Assembly: GCA_964034945.1 (NCBI GenBank)
Contig: OZ035961.1
Span: 69,157,731 to 69,221,730, forward strand
DNA: 64,000 nucleotides
Direction: 5' to 3'
Origin: Chrysopilus asiliformis
Taxonomy: Eukaryota > Arthropoda > Insecta > Diptera > Rhagionidae
Each line of letters begins with the position of its first letter. The stretch's first letter is position 1. The position numbers and the translations under genes were made by a program. Shown here one piece after another: positions 32,487-43,819 of this stretch. Under the pieces are notes generated by a model. That model was not told where the DNA came from. It saw nothing but the letters and a program-made list of their open reading frames with translations, and did not search any database.

Positions 32487-34534
32487 ATGGAAACTTTCGA
32501 AAATCTGTCTAAACGACAACGGCGGAGTATTATTTCTAAAGAAGCTTCAACAAGTCTTCGAGCCTTTCTTGAAGAATCTGAAGAAACGGGTAACTTTTCA
32601 ATGAATGCCTCCTTCCGGCAAATCGAATCGGAAGATAATTTAAGAGACCCCCACGAAAATTCTGATTCGTTTGATTTCGAATACGACGATACCTTATTCC
32701 GGGAGTTATGTAGTGACTCGAGTGACTCTGATAATAGCTACAGTGATGAGTATGAGCAAGCAAATTGCTCAGAAAATTTGTCTGTTAAATTAAGTTTTTG
32801 GACATTAAGACATAATATTTCGACTCGAGCTGTAAATGATTTGCTTTCAATTCTGAAAGAATTTGGGCTCAGTCTTCCCAAAAGCCATCAAGCACTCATG
32901 CCGAAAACCCCTATTGACAATTCATTGGGACAAATTTCTGATATTGACGGTGCCAAAATGCTATATATCGGAATTGAAAAATCCATAAATTTAATCAAGC
33001 ATAAATTTTTAGAAAACCTTAATGAAGTAGTCATCAATGTCAATGTTGACGGGCTACGAATCGCTTTTTCAACATTAACGAATCGCTTTTTCAACATTAT
33101 GTCTCGGAAGTGGTTTCTCTAAAGGAAAACGGAATTTCCTTGGGTGATGAGAGCCACCGAAAAGGTTTTTCGGTGCGCCTTTTCACTTGCGACAGCCCTG
33201 CAAAATCATTTTGTAAGTCTGTCAAACATCATAATTCTCATTCTGGGTGCCACGAATGTGAACAAAAAGGTTTTTCAATAGAGCATACAACCGTTTATAA
33301 TGTAGTTTCAGGATGTTTTAGAACTGATGATTCTTTCGCGGCAAGAAATTTCCGTTAGACGTAATGCATCTTGTAGATCAAGCATCATCAGCTAGTGGCT
33401 CGGCTGGCTCATCAAACAGATTGGCTTTAACAGCGTACCTCTACAATCGACCTTTTATTGTGTGCTGTAATGCTTGTGTGTTGCGGTTTCAACCGTGCTA
33501 TGGAGTTGGAATCGGTGCTGTATTTTAATGTGTAGTGGTTACAAATTTTGATTGTAAAGGGAGCGACAGTTACTTTGATGACCCCTGTTGTAGATCTTGG
33601 AGTGACTAAAAAACTCCTCCTTATCCTTAACGGATTGTCAAAAGCCGATAGTCATAATATTTCAGAATGTACTCTTGGTACATACATTCCCTCAGAGTTC
33701 GCCCGCAGACCACGACCATTTTCAGAGATACCCAGATGGAAAGCTGTGGAATTCAGATTTTTCTTGTTGTATGCATCTTTTTTAATTTTTAAAGATAAAA
33801 TTTCGAATAATCAATTTTATCATCTTTGTCTTTTAACCGTAAGTATAAGACTTCTTTCAGAAAGACGCTTTTGCACCTTAAATACTGACAATGCACAGAT
33901 TATGTTAAAACAATTCGTGTCCCTTTTCCCCAGTTTTTATGGTCTAAAAAACGTGACATATAACGTTCACAGTTTATTACATTTGCCCCACTTTGTGTCT
34001 TTATACGGCTCTGTTGATAATTTTTCGAGTTACAAATTTGAAAATTATCTTCAAGAATTAAAAAAACATATTAAAAGTCCACACTACATACTACAACAAC
34101 TGCGAAACCGTTTGCTGCTAAGAAATGCAATTCACCGGGAAATTGGTAGGCTCAACCTTAACATTTCAACCTCTCACTCCTCTGAAAATAAATTCGAATA
34201 TGACTCTTATATTTTTAAACCAAATAATAGGGACAATTGCTGTTCTATAAAATTTAAGAATGAAGAATTTCCTTTTCTTATTGAAAACATAAAGGTATCG
34301 AACGGGCAACAAATACTCGTTGGCAGAAAATTTTTGACTTTAGATTCTTTTTTCGAAGAACCTATGAAATCGGTTGACATTGGCATATATTTAGCTTCTA
34401 ATCTTTCCGATGAGCTAATCATGTCCACTTCCGATATAAATGGTAAGTATTGTCGTTTTCCAATTTGCTCCGAAAACAACGTATGGCTGCTCGTGCCTAT
34501 GATCCATGAACCCAGAAAATTGGATTTTATATAG
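32487..34534 (+). pseudogene. tnp2/DUF4218-like transposase gene, broken
   Basis: Part 1 (32487-33122) has an acidic Ser-rich N-terminus and LRHNISTRAVNDLLSILKEF, then a frame break at a 20-bp duplication (CGAATCGCTTTTTCAACATT twice, near 33057-33098). Part 2 (about 33100-33357) holds FTCDSPAKSFCKSVKHHN, CHECEQKGF and FRTDDSF. Part 3 (33548-34534) has LGVTKKLLLIL, PSEFARRPRPFSEI, YNVHSLLHLP and DNFSSYKFENYL. This order is familiar from animal genes related to EnSpm/CACTA tnp2 with a DUF4218 region; the family name is from memory. Bases 33358-33547 are not coding in this frame, so at least two lesions are present. Confidence 0.6.
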
Positions 34535-34656
34535 CAAAATCCTCCAACCATGGATGTACTCGTATGGTTCCTGAGACGGGGGTTCCGCACATATTTTAAA
34601 TATTTAATACTTGTTTTTAAATTTACTGCAATCCAAATATTGATTTTTACCAACTA

Positions 34657-36630
34657 CTAGCTTGAAAGAACCCGGCGTTGCCCGGGTAGTAATAAATTTT
34701 TGAATATGAAAAAAATGCTTTTTTTTCAAGAGTATTTTGATGTATAGAAAAATTATGCAGTAATTATATTTCAAATAATTTTTTGTTCATAATTTTTTTT
34801 TTGGTTTGACGCACTGTTTTCAAGAAAATTTCAAATATTTTTTCCATCTGCTTGAGAGAAAGGGAATAGAGCGAATTCCCTTATTGCCAGACACTTAAGA
34901 TTTTTGCATTTATGTTGTAACACATATTGAACAACCATAAAATAGTTTCAGAAATAGCTGAGAAGGGGATTGGTCGAAAATTTACCTTGACAAATAACCT
35001 ATCCAACACTAAATATTGTATAAAAATCCGTTCTGTAGTTTAGTAGAGAGGGGGCTCGCACCATGTAGAGCGAAGTAGTTTGAGTGGATGAAAACTTATT
35101 TTATGATTGACCTGCCCAACACTGAAAACCGTATTCAAAAACTGGCGAGGGGGTGAAAGGGGAGCTGATACCGTGACCACACCTAACTATAAACCGTCAT
35201 GATACATAGCCTATGTTGGTGCAGTAGTTCTTGAGTTTATACGTTACTCCATCTCACAAATCAAAAAAAATTATATCTCACAAATAAAAAAAACGCTTCC
35301 GCACCCCAAGAAGTTTGTTCCTGCACTCCAGATTGGAGACCTCCAGACGATATGAGAATCATATTGAAGTATATTAGATTTAGTTGTAACGTAGCAAACC
35401 AATCGCTGGAACTACACCAGGCTGTTTGGCATGACAAAAGATTTTGATTTTGGCATGTCCGACCGTCTGTCTCTCTGTCGTCTGTCCGTCTATATATCCG
35501 TGAATATCATAACTTTTGGAAGGATTGAGCTAGAGATTTGAAATATTTACAGTTGCGTTTCTCGTAAATGGCAATGCTAAGTTCTTGAACTGGCAAAATC
35601 GGACCATTCCCTTCTACATATAAATGAAACTTTTTTCGCAATTTTCTCAAAAAAGGTGAATCGCATTGAAAAATTTATAAAGCTAAAATGTCTTTTGAAT
35701 ATGATTTTACATAACTTATCTATACATCAAAATTTAGTTAGACTACCTCTTTCCCCTCCCCGATACAAATTGAATACTTTTTCTTTATTTTCTCGAAAAC
35801 TGTGCATCGTATCGAAAAGTTTATAAAGACGAAATTTGTTTAGAATATGATTTTATACAACTTATCTATTCAGTTGGACCACTCCTACCTCCCTCTCCCA
35901 TACAAATAGATTTATTTTAAATAAACGAATTGGTTGGTGACAAAATACATTATTTAAATTCGTTCTCCACAAAATGAATAATTTAAATTATCAAATCGTT
36001 CAAAACCAATCCATTTAATTTTACTTGGTCACTGAGTAAATTCCTTGATTCACTTCGTTGTACACAAAATAAAATACTTTCGACGATTTAAAAGTGGGAA
36101 AAACAGCGATAATTTGCGCACTATATCGATAAACAACCGCTTCGCATCAATCATCAATGAGGAAAGAGCGAATATATTTCTCAGTTGTCAAACGCGAGTC
36201 TGAGAGCGTAACGCCATCTGTTGGCGATAAAATTATTGTGAGGTACAAAATTTTCCGTTTTTGAATTCCAAATACAATATTTTCTCCTTCCATACCATAA
36301 TCCCATACAATATGCAAATTTCAATTTTTCCGATATTCCCGCTTTTCCCCGAAATTTTTCTCGACTTTTCCAACAAAACGAAAAAGGATTCGGGATTTTT
36401 GATTTGGAATTACTGAAAGTGCAAACCAGAAAACCGCTCCCCTGAAAGTATGCAATTTCGGTTTTCCAAGATTTTCCAACTTTTCCGGTAGAAATTTCCA
36501 ATTTTCGGCTCCGTTGTGTTTTTATATGTTGCAATACGAATCCAACAAAAAAAACCCCATGCAAATCGGATTATATTCAGCCGAGTTATGGATAGTCAAA
36601 CGGACCACGATTCATTTTTATATATAAAGA
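34657..36630 (-). mobile_element. Non-autonomous Helitron, both ends present
   Basis: On the minus strand it starts TCTTTATATATAAAAATGAA (after A) and ends with the hairpin ACCCGGGCAACGCCGGGT, a short spacer and CTAG followed by T. These are the standard Helitron ends and A|T target. About 1974 bp; no Rep/helicase gene. The interior includes a degenerate DINE-1-like stretch and motifs TCGGACCA common to other repeats here. Confidence 0.8.
35430..35930 (+). repeat. Degenerate DINE-1-like stretch in the Helitron
   Basis: Contains GGCATGTCCGACCGTCTGTC, GGATTGAGCTAGAGATTTGA and GCTAAGTTC, in the family's order, without either end. A second, partial repeat of the following block starts near 35750. 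Confidence 0.4.
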
Positions 36631-36675
36631 TTATTTAAAAAAAACATTTTATTGTCGCATCCTTTTATATTTTAG

Positions 36676-37754
36676 AAAATGTGCGACAAAATTACAAAAG
36701 CCTTTTGCAAAAGGAAAGCGACTGATAGAGGAAACTGAAGAGGTCATTTTTATTCAACGGAGCCAACCAAAAAAACTCCATGGAAATACCACGGAAATAA
36801 ACAAAATTTCTTTGGTACCTTGAAGGAGTGACTCCTTTAATTTTACTCCGCAAACTTCTTTAGAAAAGGAGAATACAGTTGCGTCGGAGGAACTCGAAGA
36901 GTTTTTAACTTTCAGAAACCCCATAAAAGCCGTTGAAAATCTTAAAACTACCGAAAAACTTGGTAAGAACGTTTTATTACACGTTAATTTATTTGTTTTA
37001 AATAAAAATAATATTTTAATTTTTCAGAAACGTCGTCTTTCTTTAAAGAAGTTGAAAATCCGATATCGCATTCCTCCCAAAGTAAATAAATTAAATTTTT
37101 TATTGTATTGTATATAATCCAATTTGTTAATTCTTCATTGAACAAAGTAAATGGTCCGGCTCTGCAATATATTTCTAAACAATTAGCTGGAGTCCATCTA
37201 GCTGGAAGCTAGATGTCTTAACAAAAGTTGTTTCCGAAGAGAAGTACTTGGACATAAAATTCTCGATTTTAACTTTCGAGGATTTGGAAATACTGCAAAC
37301 ACGTCTAGCCGAAGAGGCAGGATTTAAGGAATCATTAGTAATACTTGTATTAATTTTTCTAAAATAAGTTGTTAAATTCGTCCTGTATTATAGATAAAGA
37401 ATATCCGTAAATTCGTCCCAATCATCACGGGCATCACGGTACCACTGGTCTGGCAAAAAATTTTAATCTGGATATGCTGTGTCAGTATAATTGGGAGGGC
37501 AATAAGGGCAAAAGAAAGTTAAAAGATTTATCTCTCGTAAATTCGGTACTTTCCGGTAAACAATTTATCTTCATATTTTCATACAAGCCCAATATCTAAT
37601 ATAAACTTTTTTTTAAATAGATGCATGGAATCATCATTTCCCCACCATACAACATTATGAAGCATCTATGCGCAAGCAAATTTGCGATGCTCACAACAGG
37701 GCTTATCAAGATAAATTTAGGAAACAAAGTAATGAGGGAATTGCAAGCAACTAA
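36676..37754 (+). pseudogene. DUF4806-domain gene, multi-exon, with stops
   Basis: Exons inferred from splice sites: 36676-36962, 37028-37081, 37187-37337, 37394-37555, 37621-37754, with GTAAG-type donors and introns of about 55-105 bp. Exon 1 carries an in-frame TGA at 36821-36823; exon 4 carries a TAA near its start. The best part is FNLDMLCQYNWEGNKGKRKL then LVNSVLS and, in the last exon, YEASMRKQICDAHNRAYQ, which fits DUF4806. The preceding FSILTFEDLEILQTRLAEEA block is the usual region before that domain. Function of DUF4806 is unknown to me. Confidence 0.6.
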
Positions 37755-38459
37755 ACTCCATATTATATTTATGATATTAGTGTTAATATATATTTTATAT
37801 TCAAGTTTGCCTGAAAGAAGTCTGTTTTTTTCTGTGTGTCGGTCTATCTGAAGATCTATCCATGTATTTATCTTCTTTTTTCTCATTTTTGTGTGTAAAT
37901 TAAAAAATTTGGTCATCTTTAAAATGATTTAACTATAAAAAATTTCAACTATTTCAAATATTTCTTTTTACATAGAATCTTACATTTAAAACCTACTATA
38001 ATATACCTACTTTTCAAGATGCCAACAATTTATTTTATTAAAATTAAATGTAAATATTTTATTTCTAAGTATATGAATTAATTAACTCTATGACAATAAT
38101 GTCATTTTATTGATATTTGAACGAATTTCGCTCAATTTTTATTATTTTTTGACTGAATTTAATAATTTTATTTTAATGCAATGTTCAACACTAAAACTAC
38201 CGATGATAAAAGTGTATTTATTTCTAACCCAAGTTTGGGAAAAACGACTGAAACAAAGTTTATAAATGAATTGATTTATTTAATCTATAGTATAAAAAAA
38301 CACTTTTTGACTGGTTTGGTAGTTTTCGTGTTAAGTTTCTTTTATTTCCAATATGTATTTTTTTTTATTTTCCTTATATATGTTAGGGTGGCAAAACTAG
38401 GCGCAATAAATAAAACAAAATTATAATAGAAAATAATTTAATCGTTAATTGTAGAACAT
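37755..38459. other. AT-rich region, no gene
   Basis: Low-complexity AT-rich DNA. The frame at 38181-38426 encodes a hydrophobic Phe-rich stretch that I regard as chance. Confidence 0.4.
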
Positions 38460-39110
38460 AGGGTAAAGATGTATACGTCGTGTGCCGGTCCAGTTCACTC
38501 CTGTAAATAAAAAGAAAAACACGTAAGACTAAAAGTCTTAGTGAGAACTTAAAGTTACCCGCCCTCTACCTCGGACAGACTAAAGATACACGACGAACGT
38601 GTCTCTTCCTTCTGGACCTCTGATGACAGGATAGTCAGCGACACACGCTGACAAGCGACACACGCTGACAAGCGACACACGCTCAGGTGAACGACACACG
38701 TTCACCTTCCCTGAATCGTCACCTTGTCCAGCAATTTAACAAACCAACAGACGTAAAACAATCTACCTCATTACTTCCCTTTCAGTATCATCCCCAAAGA
38801 ACGACTACAAATATCTACTATAATCTATCTTTACTACTTAACAATTAACTATAAACACTCACCATAACTAATAAACTGCAAACCACTCACTCGTTATCAA
38901 TCCGGGTTTGTGACAGCAGCCAGCCTTCACTATACTGACTACTTGATCACCTTGATACGCGATTCAAAGTACGTACGAGTGAGCCATACCGCAAATTATT
39001 AATTATACGAAATAATTACCTCAATCCGTAATATATATTATTATTATATAGAAATAAATTGATTTAAAAAAAACTTCTTTCATTTATTAGCTAATGCAAA
39101 AACGAATTTA
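38460..39110. repeat. GC-richer block, possible solo LTR
   Basis: Base composition changes abruptly. It contains a 17-bp tandem repeat GCGACACACGCTGACAA (38637-38700, about 3.5 copies) and C-rich, coding-poor sequence. An AATAAA lies at about 39054. This looks like an LTR leader and R-U5 region, but I could not define ends or a target duplication. Confidence 0.3.
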
Positions 39111-39278
39111 AATCCAAGATTTGAACCACCGCTATCGGAACTACATAAGCGACATCTAGATTTCGGGAAAAACCCTATACCGATGTATACCTTATCTGTC
39201 ATGCCTTATTAAAGCGAACATCGCTGTACATTTTTAAGGGACGTATAAGGCATCTATAAGCCTTAAGCTACTATCACA

Positions 39279-39500
39279 CTTAGCAAATATATTTGCTCTA
39301 TGCTGGCAAATATATTTGCCCATATATAGATGCTGAAGAAATAAGTTTGCTAAAGTCATCACACTATAGCAAATATTTGCTGAAAACCGTGTTTGGCAAA
39401 CAGAGAGCAAAGTCCGTTTGCTCTGTTTGTAGCAAATATATTTGCTGCGTGATCACACTACATTCACCATTTGGGGCAAATATTTTCCGTATAGCAAATA
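39279..39500. promoter_or_regulatory. Left subterminal array of AGCAAATATTTGCT-like palindromes
   Basis: TAGCAAATATATTTGCT, GGCAAATATATTTGCC, TAGCAAATATTTGCTG and further half-sites occur about eight times before the nuclease gene. They probably bind the MADF protein or nuclease, and may act in the nuclease promoter. Role is inferred. Confidence 0.6.
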
Positions 39501-39568
39501 CGCGCACACTCGATTGTCACTTTTTGTGTTGACAAGAAGCAATTTTAAAATTTCATTTTAATTTGAAA

Positions 39569-40898
39569 ATGTCTGATTGGGAAGAAGAAAACGCGCTATT
39601 GATTTGTATTTTTGGTGCGGCTGAATTTTTCCTTCAAAATTCCGAGAATGAAAGGTATCGTACGAAGCGAAGTATTTGGGTGCGTGACTGGGTGAAACGT
39701 CGTAGGCAATTCGGGTGCTACACTCAACTCATGAAAGAGCTAGAAGATGAAGTCCCGTTTTTTTACAAAAATTTCGTTCGCATGAACATTGCTGATTTTA
39801 ACCATTTATTGGAATTGGTGACGCCATTAATAAAAAAACAAGATACAAGGTTCCGAGAGTCGATCTCTCCGGGCGAACGCCTCGCCGTTACATTGCGTTT
39901 TCTTGCCACTGGAGACAGTTTTATGTCTCTTCAATACCTATTTCGAATCCCACAACCAACTATCTCAGCGATTGTTCCAGAGGTTTGCGAGGCAATATTT
40001 AAAGTTTTGAAGGACGACTACTTGAAAGTAATAGTTTTTCAATTCATAATTAAATATTTTCGAATATTAAATTAGATTATATTTTCAGTTCCCATCTACT
40101 GAAGAGGATTGGCTAGAAATCGCTCGTGGCTTCGATGATAGGTGGAACATTCCCCATTGCATCGGTGCTGTGGATGGGAAACATGTTGTAATAAATGCAC
40201 CACCCCATGCTGGAAGTATTTATTACAATTACAAAAAAACACATAGTATTGTACTGATGGGCATTGCTGATTCGAGATATCGGTTCATTTATATCGATGT
40301 AGGAGCTAATGGTCGAATTTCTGATGGTGGTGTATTTAAACACACATCATTTTTCAAAGCACTCTCTGAAAACAAACTCGCATTGCCAGCACCTGTACCA
40401 TTACCTGGACGTGATGAACCAACTCCTTTTTTCCTTGTGGGCGATGATGCATTTGCCTTAAGTGATAATTTGATGAAGCCATATCCATTACACAATCTCA
40501 ATGGACTCGAACGTATTTGTAATTATCGTTTTTCGCGAGGAAGACGCATAATAGAAAATGGCTTCGGAATTTTGGCAGCTAAATTCCGTATATTTCTTAA
40601 ACCGATCAACCTTGATCCAGTTAAAACAAGACTAATAACCACTGCTGCTTGCGCTCTTCATAATTACCTAATAACGAGAAGTAACATCTATTTCCACCCA
40701 TCGATGGTAGATCGTTACGACGAAATGGGTCACCTTATTGAAGGAGATTGGCGTAGAGAAGTCAATGCACAGAACAATTTTTACCAACTACAAAGAATGC
40801 GAGCTCAAACCATCAACAGAGGAAAAGAAATACGGGAAGAACTTTCTCAATATTTTGTTCATGAAGGAGATCTAAGATTTCAATACGGTTGTATTTAA
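39569..40898 (+). CDS. Harbinger DDE nuclease (HARBI1-like)
   Basis: Spliced CDS 39569-40027 and 40089-40898 (61-bp intron, GTAATA...TTTTCAG, phase 0), 422 residues. N-terminal block WVRDWVKRRRQF and NFVRMN; helix-turn-helix-like region GERLAVTLRFLATGDSF and IPQPTISAIV; catalytic acids in GAVDGKHV, IDVGANGRISDGG and IENGFGILAAKFRIF. All three DDE blocks are present and the frame is open, so it may be functional. It cuts and joins the element at TTA targets. I chose ATG 39569; no better upstream ATG is in frame. Its 3' end faces the MADF gene 106 bp away. Confidence 0.9.
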
Positions 40899-41004
40899 AT
40901 AAATCGATAAATTTATTTCAAATTTAATGGAATGAAAAACATTGTGTATTATTTAATTACAGTAGATTACTTTGACTAATGACGGTTCCTATTGGATCCT
41001 CGAA

Positions 41005-41841
41005 TTAATATTCTGCTTCGATTGCGTCCATCAAACAACGCATCATTTTGAAGCGTACTCGACGAGCTGAGTCATTATCGGTCAAAGAACGAAGTTCATT
41101 TGCAATGTGCTTTCCAAAGGAATCAAATTCATCGTCATTTTTTTTATGCTGGTTTTTTAACTGGGAAACAGCACTTTTCATCCCTTCCGAAATAATAGTT
41201 GCCGCTTGTGTTGGATTTCCAGTCCTGCATGATGATTGTGAGAGTCGTCTTCGTTTTAGAGGAGCTACTGTCGGTGTTTGTTCAGTTGCATCAGTCGTTG
41301 TTTCATCGGTAGACTTTAATAACAAAAAAAAGATTAAAACCGAAAGAACATGGAAATACAAACAAGAACTTACCAAATTCGAGACTGTAGCAGAAGTTTG
41401 TTCTTGTTCCGCACGGCAAACAAATTCCATTGCATCGAAAAATTTCCATTTAACAGCATCTTGCACACCTTGACCGGATTTAGTTTTTTGATACTTCGAA
41501 AAATAACTGCGATACTGAATTCGCACGTTCGACCATTTTGCTTGAAGTTCCATGTCGGAGAACTTGAACTCGAAATCAAGTTCGGACATGTTTTTCCATG
41601 CCGCTTGTCGTGCCACTTTATTCCTATATTTTTCATCCTTGGCGTTCCACAACAATGGCAAACATTCGACGCAAATTATTAGTTTTGAAATTTCGGCATC
41701 TGTCCACTCAGATACTACTTTCGGTTTCATTTGTCGTTTTTTGCGGGATTGGGTATATTTTTTTGATCCAATTACCGAACTCGCTGGGATTTCAGACTCG
41801 TTTTCAATTTCGTCGAAAAACTCCTCAAACATTTCATCCAT
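41005..41841 (-). CDS. Harbinger MADF/Myb-like DNA-binding protein
   Basis: CDS 41841-41374 and 41313-41005 (60-bp intron, GTAAGT...ATTAAAG), 258 residues. An acidic N-terminus is followed by a MADF-like domain (residues about 45-115: EISKLIICVECLPLLWNAKD, then WSNVRIQYRSYF), a basic KRRRLSQS patch, and a C-terminal helix region (IANELRSLTDNDSARRVRF). The acceptor TAATTTTAG just upstream of the ATG and a GTAAAT donor near 41908 point to a 5' UTR intron. This partner normally brings the nuclease to the ends and into the nucleus. No lesion seen. Confidence 0.85.
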   Translation of the reverse strand: MDEMFEEFFDEIENESEIPASSVIGSKKYTQSRKKRQMKPKVVSEWTDAEISKLIICVECLPLLWNAKDEKYRNKVARQAAWKNMSELDFEFKFSDMELQAKWSNVRIQYRSYFSKYQKTKSGQGVQDAVKWKFFDAMEFVCRAEQEQTSATVSNLVSSCLYFHVLSVLIFFLLLKSTDETTTDATEQTPTVAPLKRRRLSQSSCRTGNPTQAATIISEGMKSAVSQLKNQHKKNDDEFDSFGKHIANELRSLTDNDSARRVRFKMMRCLMDAIEAEY

Positions 41842-42019
41842 TTCGAGTTCTAAAATTACAATATAAATATTAAATTCAATTCAATTTATACAGCAAAAAA
41901 AAATTTACCTCGTTCAGTCACGCTAGTAACGACACAAATGACATTTGAGCCGCTCACTGCATACTTCGATTAACTCCACTTTTGAAAAACTTTAAATTTC
42001 AAACTCATTTCAAACTCAA

Positions 42020-42274
42020 AATATTTGCTTATTTGCTCTTGCGTAGTTTTCATGCAAGAGCAAAGAAAATATTTCAGCAAATATTCGCTACGAGCTCTCG
42101 CATTGCAGAAAGGACTACATCACACTTAGCAAATATTTGCTAAAAGTCGTGTTTGGCAAACACGAAAGCAAATATGTTTGAGCAAATAATTTTAGCAAAT
42201 ATTTGATCATCACACTGTATAGCAAATATTTGAACATGATTTTCAGCAAATATTTGCTAAGTCTGATAGCAGCT
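42020..42274. promoter_or_regulatory. Right subterminal array of AGCAAATATTTGCT-like palindromes
   Basis: TTAGCAAATATTTGCTAAAA and several close copies lie upstream of the MADF gene, mirroring the left array. Confidence 0.6.
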
Positions 42275-42408
42275 TTACGAATAAGGGATTAATAATGCCT
42301 TACATCGTTCACTGGGCGCTGTTAACTGAAAGTCGTATACGATTTACGCGAAGTAAACCTGACTCGCGTTCCAAAACACCAAAGTCAAAGTAAACTTTTT
42401 CAACCTTA

Positions 42409-42835
42409 AGCGTCGTTGTCATTGATCAAGTTACTTGAATCAAGTAGTCGTACATGCACGATATTTGACGGTGTGTACGTCGCACGCATAATATGTGTTA
42501 GTTGCTGACAAATCAACATGATTCAAAGTAGACGGCATTCCTACTTTAGTTTCAACTTGATTCCAACACATACTCATAAAAGCGTGTGGAAACGAAGCAG
42601 TTCTATATGTGTGTGTTTAAATTCATTTTGTTTTCTGTTTTCGCTGGAGAAGGTTACCGACTTTTGTGAGGTAAAGGTAGCGATTTATTTCCTCAGAAAA
42701 TTTTAGGTTATGTTTTCGCCCAGATGTCAATTTTACTTGCAAGAGCTACTTGATACGTGTGGATGGCTGAATGTAGCGGAATGTTGCTGAATTATCTACT
42801 TGCAATCAAGTAACTTGCATAATGACAACGGCGCT
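42409..42835. mobile_element. Harbinger MITE
   Basis: Ends AGCGTCGTTGTCATT and AATGACAACGGCGCT, flanked by TTA (42406-42408 and 42836-42838). 427 bp, no gene. Motifs CAAGTTACTTGAATCAAGTAG recur near each end. The interior (AAAATTTTAGGTTATGTTTT) matches the split element at 9513-24963, which serves as its relative. The frame at 42518-42706 is not coding. Confidence 0.85.
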
Positions 42836-42838
42836 TTA

Positions 42839-43257
42839 AGGCCAAAATACAATTGGGCCAACACAACATTTACGACGGCAGATTACGGCGGCAATGTCGC
42901 TGTTGACGCCTCAACATATCAAATCTGCCCCGTGATGACACTGCAATATGAGGACAGATCGGTCCCTTACTGTACACCTATAAAAAGGGAAAACAAACAT
43001 GAGATGTTAAGCAGTTATTGGACAGCCGCCCAAGAGGGAACGAGCTGCCAAATAAAAAGGACTTACCGCATCCTCTCCGTGGTTCGTTCCTGCAACTCCA
43101 AACCCTGTCTACTCATAATATCACCTACAATTAAAAACGAAATCAAGAAATAATAATCAAAAACATTGCAAACTTCCATTACATTTTTACACTTGACGTC
43201 TCCAACTGAACTAGAAAAAACTCTGCCGAACAAATTTCCCCTTCGAAGGGGGGAAAA
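42839..43257 (+). other. Possible 3' end of an LTR retrotransposon
   Basis: GC-richer sequence with an open frame to 43153, ending before AAGGGGGGAAAA (43245-43256), which looks like a polypurine tract directly before TGTCCCTATC. No domain is recognised in the frame. Inferred from composition and the tract only. Confidence 0.3.
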
Positions 43258-43700
43258 TGTCCCTATCATTCACTAGCAACGGCCTAAAAGTTAATTACTT
43301 TTAGACTAGGGAGCACGAAGCAGAGAGAACATTTTCTAATCATTTTCGTCGTATCTATTCAATGAGATGGAGGAATCGAATGGATAATTTTTTCCGTGTT
43401 ACATCGGATCCTCTTGCTTCATCTCACAGTGGAAAAATTTTCTCTAAAAATTTGTTCTAAGTGTTTATTCTCTAGATTATGTTCTCTGGTCTCGAGCTGG
43501 TTTTCACTACACCTCCATTACACTCGACGTCTCCAGCTGGTTTCCACTACATCTCCAATACACTTGACGTCTCCAGCTGGCGATCACTAGACTTCCAATA
43601 CATCACCAACAGGGATTCCGTTTACACTACTATCGTAGTTTTACACTACTATTTCGACATAATTTGACCTAACACTACTTAAACTACTGAAAAACTCAAA
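43258..43700 (+). repeat. Possible LTR with about 40-bp tandem repeats
   Basis: Starts TGTCCCTATC after the purine tract. At 43489-43612 the unit GCTGGTTTCCACTACATCTC... CACTTGACGTCTCCA (about 40 bp) occurs about three times. The 3' end was not found. Confidence 0.3.
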
Positions 43701-43819
43701 ACACTACATTTTTCGCCCTATAAAATCGTGCTACAAAGAAAGTTAATTTCTAGATTTGAAAAGTTCATTTATCTGGTGAAAATTAAAAAATATGTAATAT
43801 GTAATCATTCAGACTCTTA

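Larger units (their letters stand above)
39266..42274 (+). mobile_element. PIF/Harbinger transposon, apparently intact
   Basis: Ends AGCTACTATCACACTTAGCA and the matching inverted end ..AGTCTGATAGCAGCT, flanked by TTA on both sides (39263-39265 and 42275-42277). It is 3009 bp and has two convergent genes, a nuclease (+) and a MADF protein (-), both open once 60-61 bp introns are removed. Both ends carry many AGCAAATATTTGCT-like palindromes. Three-base TTA duplication plus this gene pair defines PIF/Harbinger. Confidence 0.92.

Noticed and set aside
32536..33097. Minus-strand frames over the tnp2-like gene
   Set aside because: Antisense shadows with no domain.
41048..41873. Plus-strand frames of 88-141 residues
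   Set aside because: Antisense shadows of the MADF gene, which has conserved motifs and splice sites on the minus strand.
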